From contig MSJI02000862.1 of the NCBI GenBank assembly GCA_001931905.2, positions 35,047 to 99,046 of the forward strand: a DNA stretch of 64,000 nucleotides. Direction: 5' to 3'. Numbering within the stretch: position 1 is the first letter of the stretch; each line of letters starts with the position of its first letter. Of the stretch, positions 1 through 10,031 are shown piece after piece. Made by a program: the position numbers and the translations under genes. Source of the stretch: Cladosporium sp. IMV 00045 (Eukaryota > Ascomycota > Dothideomycetes > Cladosporiales > Cladosporiaceae). Below the pieces are notes generated by a model, which saw only the letters and a list, made by a program, of their open reading frames with translations, searched no databases and had not been told where the DNA came from.

Positions 1-943
1 ACGACGGGACAGGCTATGGTATCTGGCAACATAAGAAAACCTTGCATTTACAGCCATTGAACGGACGTCTACCCCAGTTTGAAACCGGTGCCTCTCCCCA
101 TCAGACCTTGAATGATCACTGCTTCTCTGAGCCACTTGTCTAGCTGTCTTCGTGAGCACGGTTGCGTATCATCCAGATTCGATTGACGGCGATATACATC
201 GTGCTGGTAGAATCCATGCTGCCAAGTGAGGATCCAGTCCTACGCATATCTTAGCGCTGAAGCTGCGCATCCAGCGTTGACCATTGAACTCAAGCCATCT
301 CCGAGGCACTTGTTTGCTTATCCTTGAATCATGGCCTCGTGTTGGGATTGGCTTCTTCATTGGACACGGAGCTGCCCAAGATATTCTACGTATTATTGGG
401 CTCCAGATCATATGTCTGGTGTATCACCATGGGTCGACTCCGGCCGGTATCTCCAACACAAATGTCCTGCCGAAACCTCGCGATCCTTCTCTGATATCAT
501 CGTACGGCGATCTTTGTTCTATCTGTTGGCTAAGAATTTCCTTTTTCAGAAGAACCAAGCTACAACAGACAACGGATGCATCCCACAGCCGATCATTTCT
601 ATCAAACGTAGTGTTGGTATTCATCGAAGGATTCCTCAACAAAGTCCTGATGTGTTAGGGCCGTTGGTTGTACTGTACATGCCAGGTATATTTCACTGGG
701 CAGGCTGGGCCTTTCTTGGAGGAGTTTACCTATGACGATGCGGACGATGCGGACAACTCGACTCATAGCAACAAGTAGACCAAGCCGATGAGAAGGGATC
801 GATAGTCCATAGACAGATGAGCATTTAAAGGGCGGCCAATTCCCTCACTTGCCAGGACACTTAACCGCAACATCAGCCAACACATCATATCTTCTTCTCC
901 AAGCACAGAAACTTGTTCTATATCGATTCCATCCATCACAACC
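1..943. other. Intergenic, no supported gene
   Basis: Open frames of 70-135 codons occur on both strands (for example 284-658 and 331-735 on plus), but they overlap each other, resemble no family and have no convincing start or splice signals. An ATTTAAA element at 823-829 lies about 115 bases upstream of the secreted-protein ATG at 944 and may be its TATA-like box. Nothing else was seen. Confidence 0.5.
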
Positions 944-1666
944 ATGCACGCTATCATACTCACCGGTCTTGCTGTCTTCCTGGCCACGATGAACGTACAG
1001 GCGCTGCCACGCGTCAAAACGCCGCTACCGAGAGCGAAGTCGATTCTGTCGTTCATGGACGACGTACCAATCTGGCACCCTTCGCCTCGGAATGGGAACG
1101 CGACCAGGGGTCCATTGCGAGCACGGCAAAACGACATTGACACTCGCATCGAAATCGGCGATACCGAAATCATCGCTCAGGACGGGAACGCCGAACCAGG
1201 GGAATCTCCGCAGGCTTTTGCTCAGCTTTTCGACTACTTGGAATCAGACTTGTGCGGAACGCTTGGTTGCCAATTCGGCGAGACCTACTGCGTTGAAGCC
1301 GCAGCCGGGGCGGATGTCTGCATCGAAGCCAGGGGTGAATATGGCACAGGAATGCGTGAGGATTTCTTACAGGCGGTGCGTGGAGCATTCGATCGCACCG
1401 TCACCAGTACCGAGCTGTCGTCTGGCGTTATGGAGACGGGAACGAACGTGGTTCATGTGATCTCTGAGAACGGCCCCAACAGCGGCTTTGGTCTCCGTGT
1501 TCAATTGACAAACCAAGCCTCTGGAGGCGAGCAGTGCCCTGCATTCATCGAGAACATCTCGAACGCGAGTCAATATCTCCCCGAGATTGGTGCGGTTTTC
1601 GGACTGGTCGGATTTGCTTGTGGTCTGGCCGGTGATGTTGAGCATACGGCGGAGGCAACCGGTTAG
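944..1666 (+). CDS. Small secreted cysteine-containing protein
   Basis: Single exon of 240 codons. The first 20 residues (MHAIILTGLAVFLATMNVQA) are a clear signal peptide, so the product probably enters the secretory pathway. A basic stretch (KTPLPRAK, then RGPLRARQ near residue 60) resembles a pro-region with possible Kex2-type processing. The mature part holds about seven cysteines (one CGTLGC pair, then YC, VC, QC and AC), several Asn-X-Ser/Thr sites and a hydrophobic Gly-rich C-terminal stretch (GAVFGLVGFACGLAG). I do not recognise the family. It could be a candidate effector or a cell-surface protein; that is inference from size, signal peptide and cysteine content. Its neighbourhood is gene-poor and repeat-bearing. 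Confidence 0.7.
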   Translation: MHAIILTGLAVFLATMNVQALPRVKTPLPRAKSILSFMDDVPIWHPSPRNGNATRGPLRARQNDIDTRIEIGDTEIIAQDGNAEPGESPQAFAQLFDYLESDLCGTLGCQFGETYCVEAAAGADVCIEARGEYGTGMREDFLQAVRGAFDRTVTSTELSSGVMETGTNVVHVISENGPNSGFGLRVQLTNQASGGEQCPAFIENISNASQYLPEIGAVFGLVGFACGLAGDVEHTAEATG

Positions 1667-2295
1667 AAGGGTGCGAAGTCGAATCAACAACTCATTGAGA
1701 CTTGGCGATTGCCGGTCATAATGCTCTTGATAAATCACGCAAGAAAGGTCTTTGGGAGTAGTGTTTTCGAGGTATAGACAGTTTTCACCAAATGTCTTCC
1801 CAGAGCCTTATGAGAGAGACAATTTTGCCGCTTTGTCATTGGTGACATCACGTATTGTTTTGCTAAGCCTCCGCAATTACTGACAGTCCGAACAATACTT
1901 CGAGCGTTTGTCGTATACTCAGACAGTTTGTGGTTTCACTTACTATGTGCTGCGCTGGGGTAATCGTTAGAAGCCTATTCTTAGCAATCCAAACACGACA
2001 AGGATGATGGATCGCTTACAGGTTGATACAGCATGAAGAACTTGGCACAACTGCCAAGTCTTGAGAAGGATCCTTCGGAGCCTTGTAAGGATCCCTAGTT
2101 CGTCCTTGGTATTCCTGCGGCGCAAGTCCCCTGCAGCCAACGGCATTACTTGGCGATCCTTCGGGAGTCCAGATAGGACAAAGTTTCAAGATTGATCATG
2201 ATGCTACCTTATACATCATTGGTGGTGGGTCTTCAATCCGGTAGTCGCAAAAGATACTCTCCGACTTTGATCATGTCTCGGCGAGGACTATCACA
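1667..2295. other. Intergenic, no supported gene
   Basis: No open frame with coding character and no recognisable RNA gene. It separates the secreted-protein gene from the decayed 3' part of the 87-bp repeat array. Confidence 0.5.
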
Positions 2296-2400
2296 TCAGC
2301 GAGTGTACAGCTGTCTTCCGACATAGCGCCATCGGAACATGTATTGACCGGCGAGAAAGTCGCATGCGGGAAAGTGTTTCTCCCGAGTCGCTACGTACCT
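2296..2400. repeat. Decayed, interrupted copy of the 87-bp repeat
   Basis: The segments 'acagctgtcttccgacatag' (from about 2307) and 'cgctacgtacct' (near 2390) match the two ends of the 87-bp unit found at 2462-2635. Here they are separated by extra, unrelated sequence. I read this as an older third copy that suffered an insertion or divergence. The match was made by eye. Confidence 0.5.
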
Positions 2401-2418
2401 ATCGTCAGGCGTGGGACT

Positions 2419-5145
2419 TTACAGTAAGTGCCGGCCATTGAGAGGGCCGCATTGAGAAGAAATGATCTCCCTATTCATCGAGCAGCTATCCTCAGACATA
2501 GCATACCAAAGCAGATACGTGCCACTGAGAGAGTCGTATTCAGAAGCCATGATCTCCCTGTTCGTCGAGCAGCTATCTTCAGACATAGCGTCCCAGAGCA
2601 GGTACGTGCCACTGAGACAGTCGTATTTAGAAGACAGAACTTCCGGTATCATCTTACCAACAGGCCCCTCGATAGGGCGCAGCAGACCATTCCTCCACCA
2701 CCGCCTCTAGATCCCATGTCTCGTAGAACTCTTTGGCGCTTTTTTCTTCAAGCTCAGTCTCTAGCTCTCGCAACTCAGCATCTTCCATACACGTCAGCCA
2801 TCTCGCGAAAGTTTGCTCGAGGGGCTCTGATTTGTCATCATCTTCTTGCCAGTGTCCTGGTACTTGAATGGTCGTCGTTTGTTCAGGTTGCATGTGTTGC
2901 CAGACAGCGAAGACCCTCATCGCAAGGTCTTGTACGATTGATGTTGCCTCGACGTTGCGCCAGAAGCATGCAAGATCTGGTTTTCCTGGTGGCGACGTCA
3001 GAAGGCCCCAATCGCGAGGATCGGGGCCGTGCGAAACTCCGTACACGCAGGTTCCCATCTGGATAGACTTCCTCAACAAACGTTCCACTCTCCAGACTTC
3101 GTCCTCCGCGTAATGCTCCAGGTCGACGCCAGCAACGTGAAGAGCCCGCACCCAGAAGCGCATCATTTTTGATGTGGCGCCGGGATCAAGAAACGCGGAA
3201 ATCATCAAGAGAAAGGGAGTGCAATTCTCGTTGTCCGACCAAAACTTTGGAAGCCGCCAGGAGTGTGTAATGAGCAAACTTTGCCACTCTTTGGAGATAT
3301 CACCCAATCTCGGATGTATATCAATTCCAAGCCCGTGGAGCTGGATGAGCAAGGTGAAGCAAGTATGTCTGCAGGGTCCATCGCTCCACGGTCTCGACCA
3401 AGTGCGCTGCTTTGAAAGCGCTTCCGCAAGGGCAAAGATCAACCAGGAGCATGAAGAGCTGGCTGAGCGTATTTCATCAACACATTTTACATCATTGCAA
3501 AACGTATTGATTGTGGACAATGCCTCTCCGTAGGACATTACGAGGATTGATAGAAAAAGTGACGACTCGAAGCGAGCCAAGTGAGATCCTCCACTGTCAT
3601 TCACTGAATGACTGAGATCCCGGACAACTCTGTTGATTGGCAGACTCAAGGGGAGGTCAGCCACCCATTCAATTCCCGATTCGTCGCGTGGTTCTATCAA
3701 GCGTAACACTTTTCGAAAACCAGTGCCATCGCTGGACCAGTAGATTGTGGCGGCAACAATTGTACGGAAATAATCTTCTTGTTCAAATTGGCTCAAAATC
3801 CCTGCATCGACGAGCAATTCGCAAACCTCGAGCTGTTGGTTTTCAATAGCTTTTGTCAGAGCCGAGACAGGGGATGCCCCTCTAAAGCTGAAAGACCGAT
3901 CAGACAAAAATGCTTGCTTTGTTGAAAGAAACCTTTTGATGGTATCCAAGTCGCCCTGTCCGCAGGCCTGAAAGAACGCACAATCCTCGTCGACTGTACG
4001 ATAAACGGTGGGACAGAACAGCCAGCCATTCTTTGCGCGCTTGACCATCAGATTGTATTGGTCTTGAACAAAGCACCTGGGCAAGCGAATGTTGCAGATG
4101 CTTCTCATTGTGGCGTTGCCTGTGGACGCTTTCTCTTCGATCGGGTCTTCGCGCTCGGATGAGAATTCGACAGAGAAGCTGAATAGAACAGACTGAAAGG
4201 CGACAGCCATCTTTGTCGATTTGCGATTGATCTTCTGGGTGCTGCGTTGATCAATGAGATCCAGGCGATGGATCATCGGGGCTTCAAGTTGCGAATGAGA
4301 AGCAAGGATATCGCGCTGTGTGTCCGCGACGTTTGCGACCATAGACGCCGCTGAATTACTCTGGGGCTGTGATCCGATATAGTCTTTGAGACTGCGAATT
4401 GATTCGCAAATCTTCGCGCTACAATCATGCCATGTCAGCCGAGAACGCTCGTAAATCAGAGCTTGTTGATGCTGACGAACCGGCTTGCCTGATGAGCTTC
4501 TCGGATGCTTTGAAACTCGTCCGTTGATCTTAATGTAGCGTCTGCAATTTGCTGGGAAACACGGGCCGCTTGATCGAGAAGCTGTGACTGGGTTTGTGAG
4601 ATCTGGGCATGTCCTTCGATTATGGTTTCGTAGCGGTGAGATGAGATGGCCCTGGAACAAGAGGGTTAAAATCATTTTCGTATAGGTCGGCTGTTCAGGA
4701 TAGAAGCTCGGAACGGGACTTACATTTCGATGCCTTGCCGTGTAATGATAAGATCTGTCTTGCATCGCTCCACATCTGAGAGCATTTCTGAGATCTCCTT
4801 CTTCGTTGACAAGAACTGCAAAGAGGCAGCCTTGTTCCGCTGAACCTTCAGGCTCAGGTTCACAACTCGAGCTGCGATCCTGTATCTCGCCTCCTCGCAT
4901 TGTGCAAAGACTGCCTTAACAATCGCATTGTCGACATCGTCAGAAGACAGCAGCTGTATTTGACCGCCGGCTTCTTCAAGCAGGGTTCGGAGAATGTCCA
5001 TGCTCGAGCATAACCTTGATAGGTCTCTGGGTGCATTCTTCATCGTCGCATGCATGTCTCTGAGCTTCAAAACACCGTCTGCCAGCTGACCCGCGAGGCT
5101 AGCGAAGCCAACTGCCGCAGCGGCGATGCTGAGGGGGTCAGCCAT
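2419..5145 (-). CDS. STAND-type N-terminal domain / ankyrin-like protein
   Basis: The start at 5145 opens with MADPLSIAAAAVGFASLAGQ, the hallmark of the fungal STAND/NLR-type N-terminal helical domain (about residues 1-190, amphipathic helices). Exons read as 5145-4724, 4651-4481, 4418-2658 and 2611-2419. Donor GTAAGT and acceptor TTCCAG bound intron 1. Donor GTTCGT and acceptor TTGTAG bound intron 2. The middle part has two ankyrin-like repeats (FFQACGQGDLDTIKRFL..., then ALTKAIENQQLEVCELLVDAG). No Walker A or NACHT/NB-ARC motif is visible. The last intron (46 nt, donor GTAAGA, acceptor TCTCAG) keeps frame and adds a tail of two 29-residue repeats, giving 848 aa. If unspliced the frame ends at 2654, giving 785 aa. 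A self-recognition or cell-death role is known for relatives of this N-terminal domain, but is only inferred here. Confidence 0.7.
2423..2635. repeat. 87-bp tandem repeat array (2 full units plus a partial)
   Basis: Two complete 87-bp units, 2462-2548 and 2549-2635, differ at about ten positions. A partial unit lies at 2423-2461. Because 87 is a multiple of 3, the array is open in several frames on both strands. On minus it encodes 29-residue repeats (core GTYLLW.AMSEDSC..NREI). The array sits in the predicted last exon of the STAND/ankyrin gene, and its length and core match the 87-89-bp units at 25416-25700. Confidence 0.9.
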
Positions 5146-5404
5146 GCTTGCCTGTAGTGTTCAGATCAAAGGACCAGACGAAGGTTGGTCAAGGCTCGAG
5201 ATGCGATGAGCGGCGATGAGGGTACGATATGTCATATAGAACAGACAACAGGACAAGAAGACGATGGCAGGACCTCAGCCGTGCAGATATGAGCTCGCTG
5301 CTTGCTGACAAGGCGCAGCCGACAGAGCGAGGTACCTGCTACGCCACGTCGCACGCTAAACAGCCTATGCATGATCACGTCGTGCTCGATTCAACCATGC
5401 AGGT
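5146..5404. other. 5' flank of the STAND/ankyrin gene
   Basis: Upstream region of the minus-strand receptor-like gene. The open frame 5229-5606 on plus crosses into the repeat array and shows no family signature. No gene is supported. Confidence 0.4.
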
Positions 5405-5883
5405 GGCGGCGCAGCAAGGCTACCTATATACTTGTGGGTTTGTTGCGGAAGGACAGGACGTGGAATGGCAGCGTCTCCCGAGCGAAAACCATTGTTTTCA
5501 GTATACTATGTTTGATGGTAATAGCACAAAGGCAAGAGAGAGGACTTTGCATACCTACAGTTCTCTCGAGGGCAAGAGACTGATATCATTATACCCTTTC
5601 CGATAGTACTAGCGTCGAGAGATGGGAGATACTTGCGCTATGTTATACTGACTCTCAGAGGTAAGAATCTGCTCCCATAGACCATACCGGATGGTACTAG
5701 CATAAAGGCGCTAGAGATGGCATAGCATATTGAAGCTATCTCAAAGGGAAAGGTACACATCCCAGTATGCTGTGTTCGTCGGTATCAGCATACAGAAACC
5801 GGAGATGTTCTCAAGCATATTTTGAAGTTCTCTTAAGGGGAAGGCATGCGGGTGGTGGCGCAGCAAGGCTGCCTGTATACTTC
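5405..5883. repeat. Decayed 88-bp tandem repeat array flanked by direct repeats
   Basis: The anchor 'gta(c/a)tagc' recurs at 5518, 5606, 5694 and 5782, exactly 88 bases apart each time, with weak matches along each unit (for example 'ggagatgttctcaagcata' near 5800). A roughly 29-bp sequence (core 'gcgcagcaaggct') occurs just before the array (5405-5433) and just after it (5854-5883), about three mismatches apart. The identical period and shared core suggest the same family as the arrays at 2423-2635 and 25416-25700. The units here are more diverged. Confidence 0.7.
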
Positions 5884-6487
5884 CCTTCCGTAAGATCATC
5901 GCGGAAAAGGATGAGTTGGACATGTCCATCACGCTTGATCAGGCCTTGGAGAAACATCGAACAAGATCCAGGCGGCAAATTTTGATATGAGATACCAGTG
6001 TCAATGTGTAGATGTTGATGAGATGGTGGAGGTCTGGATGGAAGATCACCAGAAAGGTGGGGCAAAATCGGGCTAGACAAACAACCGCCTGGATGGCACG
6101 AGGGGACATTCCTGGCGGGATCTTGGATCATCAGCAGCCTTCATCCATGCTAGTAATTGAAGTAGAGTTATAGTTGTAAGGTTGTTGAATATAGTTCAGA
6201 GATGCATAAAGATCCGCGATTCCCAAAACGGGCACGGCGAGAACACGCGTAGTGTGTACAGCTCCACCGTTCGGCCAGATGTCCTTCTCCAATCAACATC
6301 AGCACTCCAAACGCTTCGCCCTTTGGCGCAACAGCAAATGAACAATCTCCAGCAGAACGTCAACAATCCCGCCGGCGGTTGCTGGTAGCACCATCGCTTT
6401 TCGAAAGAGACCCATCGCAACCGCGGCACTGCGACATATTTCCCCTCGCAGCCAGTTTCGGAACCACAACCTACCACTCAGCCCACC
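5884..6487. other. Intergenic / SEC24 5' region
   Basis: No gene supported. The stretch just upstream of 6488 contains short upstream ATGs (for example at 6340, reading 16 codons to a stop) in what is probably the SEC24 leader. Confidence 0.4.
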
Positions 6488-9400
6488 ATGCAACAACCAT
6501 ACGGCCAGCAAGCGTACGGCCAACAGCAAATGTACGGACAACAGGGCTGTGCGCAACAGCAAGGAACAGGCCAGGAACAATATGGACAGGAAGCGCTGAA
6601 CCAGCAATTTGGGCAGATGGGGTTGGCAGGGACAGCACCACAACCGCATCCCGGACGGAAAAAGAAGGATAGACATGCCTACCACCAAATCGAACAGCCG
6701 CAAGCGAACACACAGCAGCTAAACGCCGGTCCTGGCGGTACGGTGAATGGACAAGGGGGTCAGCAGTGGCAGCAAACGGCGCAACCATGGCAATCGCAAA
6801 CTCTTGGACCGGTCCCCAGCGCCTCTCCAGTGCCCGGTGGAACGCCGATTAGTATGGATCCCGGGCAAGGAGGGCAGCAAAAGGGACCCATGGGCCCAGG
6901 AGGTGCTCAAAACCGAGTCAACCCCGATCAGGTGCCCAGTGTACCTTTAAGTCGCGATCTGCCTGCCGAGCATTACAAAACACACGTTTACCCTACGATG
7001 GAGCAGCATATTCCTCCACCCGCAACGACACCTTTTGTTGCGTATGACCAGGGAAGTGCATCGCCGAAGTATGGACGCCTCACGTTGAACTGCATACCTA
7101 GTAGCTCTGAGCAGCTCACTCACACTGGCCTTCCACTCGGCCTGGTACTACAACCTCTGGCAAAGCTCGCGGACGGGGAGCAGCCTATCCCCGTTTTGGA
7201 CTTTGGCGATGTTGGACCACCCAGATGTAGGAGATGCCGAGCTTACATCAACCCGTTCATGGTGTTCTCAAACGGAGGGAACAGGATGACTTGCAATCTC
7301 TGTGGCCACCCTAATGAGGTATCACCTGAATACTTCGCACCTACCGATCCGTCTGGAATCCGAGTGGATAGAGCCTCAAGACCGGAGCTTATGACTGGAA
7401 CGTGCGAGTTCCTTGTGCCTAAGGAGTATTGGTCCACTGAGCCTGTGCCGATGCGGTACCTTTTCGTGATTGACACCACAGCTGAAGCGTGCACACGAGG
7501 ATTCCTGCAAGCTACCTGCGACGGTATCTTAGCTGCGCTTTATGGCGAGGATCTTGACGAAGAAGCAAACAACGAGACCGAAGACGAGAACGCAGCACCC
7601 AAACCAAGCAAACTACCTGCAGGGTCAAAGGTCGGTTTTGTCACTTTCGACCGCTCGATCCACTTCTACAACGTTTCCTCGGGACTTTCAGCACCTCAGC
7701 AACTCGTGGTATCAGACCTTGAAGACCCATTCGCCGCAATCTCGCCCGAAGCTCTCTTCGTTGACCCCGCTGAGAGCAAAACCAACATTTCGTCTCTTCT
7801 TAGAAGCATTCCACACATGTTCATGAACATCAAGCATGCCGAGCCGACTCTCGTACCAGTACTGCAGGCTGCGCTGTTGACTCTACAACAGACCGGCGGC
7901 AAGATCATCTGCTCTTTGGCTAGCCTCCCATCGTATGGGCCTGCCAAACTTCCCATGCGAGAAAAGGGCCAGGTAGCTTCGGAAGACAGCGAGCAAGCCA
8001 AAGAGCTGCTGAAGGCGGAGAATGTTTCGTACCGCAAGCTTCAAGGCGATCTGGTGAAGGGAGGAGTAGGCCTTGATTTCTTCCTTGCTGCGCCCGCAGG
8101 TGGCTACTTGGATATCACCACAGTCGGCTCTCTGGCAGAGAAGACTGGCGGTGACACATTCTACTACCCTAATTGGGCATACCCTCGAGACACTTTGAGG
8201 CTCCAAAAAGAGCTCGAGCATACTATGCAGCGTGGCCAAGGATACGGTTCTTTGATGAAAGTGCGATGCTCAAACGGTCTGCAGGTTGCACATTACAGCG
8301 GGAACTTCACTCAGCATACATTTGGTGCAGATTTGGAGCTCGCGAGTGTTACTGAAGATACAGGCATGGCTGTGACTTTCGGCTACGATGGCAAGGTGAG
8401 TCACTACTGTAGTTTTTGATGTTATTCCAATTTTTTACTGACCAATCCCAGCTCGACACCAAACTGGATGCGCATTTCCAGTCCGCCCTCCTCTACACGA
8501 CCTCCACCGGCCAGCGCCGCGTGAGATGCTCCAACATCGTAGCACAAGTAACCGAGACCGCGCGAGAATCGATGCGATTCGTCGACCAAGACGCCGTAAT
8601 CGGCATCATGGCCAAAGAATCCGCAGCCAAAGTCGGCGAGCGTCACCTGAAAGACATCCGCGCCGCACTGCAAGACAAGACCATCGACATTCTCGCCGGC
8701 TACCGCAAGCACTTCTCCGGTAGCCATCCCAGCGGGCAGCTCGTCTTGCCTGAGAACCTGAAGGAGTTCGCCATGTATATGCTCGGCCTCACAAAGTCGA
8801 GAGCACTAAAGGGTGGTCGTGAGCCCAGCGATCGCAGGATTCACGAGGCCAGGCTGATGAAGGGCATGGGTCCTGCAGAGCTGAGTCTGTACCTATACCC
8901 CCGCGTGTTGTCTCTCCACAACCTCGAACCTGCAGAGGGTTTCGCGGACGAAACGGGCCATCTCAAGATGCCGCATGCCCTTCGCGCTACTTTCAGCGCG
9001 ATCGAAGAAGGCGGCGCATATCTCGTCGACAACGGACAAATTCTCCTCTTGTGGTTGCACAACCAAGTCTCACCAAACTTGCTCGAAGACCTCTTCGGTC
9101 CGGGTTTCAACAGCTTGCAAGCTCTCGATCCGAACATGGCCGCTCTGCCTGTCCTGGACACGCTGTTGAATGCACAAGTCAGGAATATCCTCTTGCACCT
9201 CGAATCGCAGCGTGGAAGCAAGGGTCTTGCGATCCAGCTTGCCAGACAGGGTCTCGACGGCGCTGAGTTCGAGTTTGCAAGACTGCTGTATGAGGACCGT
9301 AATGGTGAGGCAAGCAGCTATGTTGATTGGCTTGTTCTGCTGCATCGGGCTGTTGGTATGGAGGTAAGTCGAAGCTGCTAATCATTTTGGTATTCGACAT

Positions 9401-9512
9401 TGGCTAACAATTAACACAGCTGAGCGGCCAGCGTAGCAAGATGTCCGGCGAGGATGTCAGTCAATCGATTTCAAACACTATCACGAGCATCACAGGCGGA
9501 TTGGGCCTTTAG
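6488..9512 (+). CDS. SEC24: COPII coat cargo-adaptor subunit SEC24
   Basis: Exons 6488-8395, 8452-9363 and 9420-9512 give about 970 aa. Introns have donors GTGAGT and GTAAGT and acceptors CCCAG and ACACAG, all in phase. The N-terminus is Gln/Tyr/Gly-rich low complexity (about residues 1-160). Next comes the Sec23/Sec24 zinc finger (CRRC near residue 246, then CNLC about 20 residues later), the trunk domain (MRYLFVIDTT...), the beta-sandwich, helical and gelsolin-like domains. Sec24 pairs with Sec23 on the COPII inner coat and selects cargo at ER exit sites. The start was chosen for its CCACC-ATG context. An upstream start inside the Gln-rich leader cannot be excluded. The gene ends in a short Ser/Gly tail (ITSITGGLGL) encoded by the last exon. 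Confidence 0.93.
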
Positions 9513-10031
9513 GGAGTAAATGTAATGGGTGAAGGAAAAAGGGCTGTTATTTGAGCGGGGCGTTCGAGAGGCTTCTTCAGCATAGCGATGAGCGTGTCGA
9601 CTGTGTGTAAGCGATTGGCTTTGCACCTTGAAATGCAGCACTGTATATGCGATTGTCTTGTCATCTTGTTCACGGGCTCGATATCTGAATGCAGGATACA
9701 CTTCCGCGGGGCAAGTGAGGGTGTGCGTCGGAAGTCTTGCCGAAGCTAGCCGATGGATCTGATAAGGGCGATAAGAGAGCCTCCACTTCAAGCGCACGCA
9801 ATGCTCGACCTCTGTGACGACCGGACCATAGTGGGCTACCTTTGTGGTTTCTGTCTTGTTGCTCTCCTTTTGTTCTCCTCTTTCTCAGTTCAATCCTCTC
9901 TGTGATCACCTCAGTTGTCTTCCTGGTGTTCTTGCTGTCCTTCACTGCATTGGCGGGCTTTTCACCAGTACGGTTTGCAGGGCTGGAGTCCTCTGGAGCA
10001 CCGCAACTCATAGACACTACTACTGCCCACC
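9513..10031. other. Intergenic SEC24-ATM1
   Basis: 3' region of SEC24 and promoter of ATM1, both on plus. A pyrimidine-rich run (about 9855-9900) precedes ATM1. Open frames here (for example 9842-10183) are unlikely to be coding. No other gene was seen. Confidence 0.4.

Noticed and set aside
763..1173. 136-codon minus-strand frame overlapping the secreted-protein start
   Set aside because: It overlaps a gene with a clear signal peptide and has no coding features of its own.
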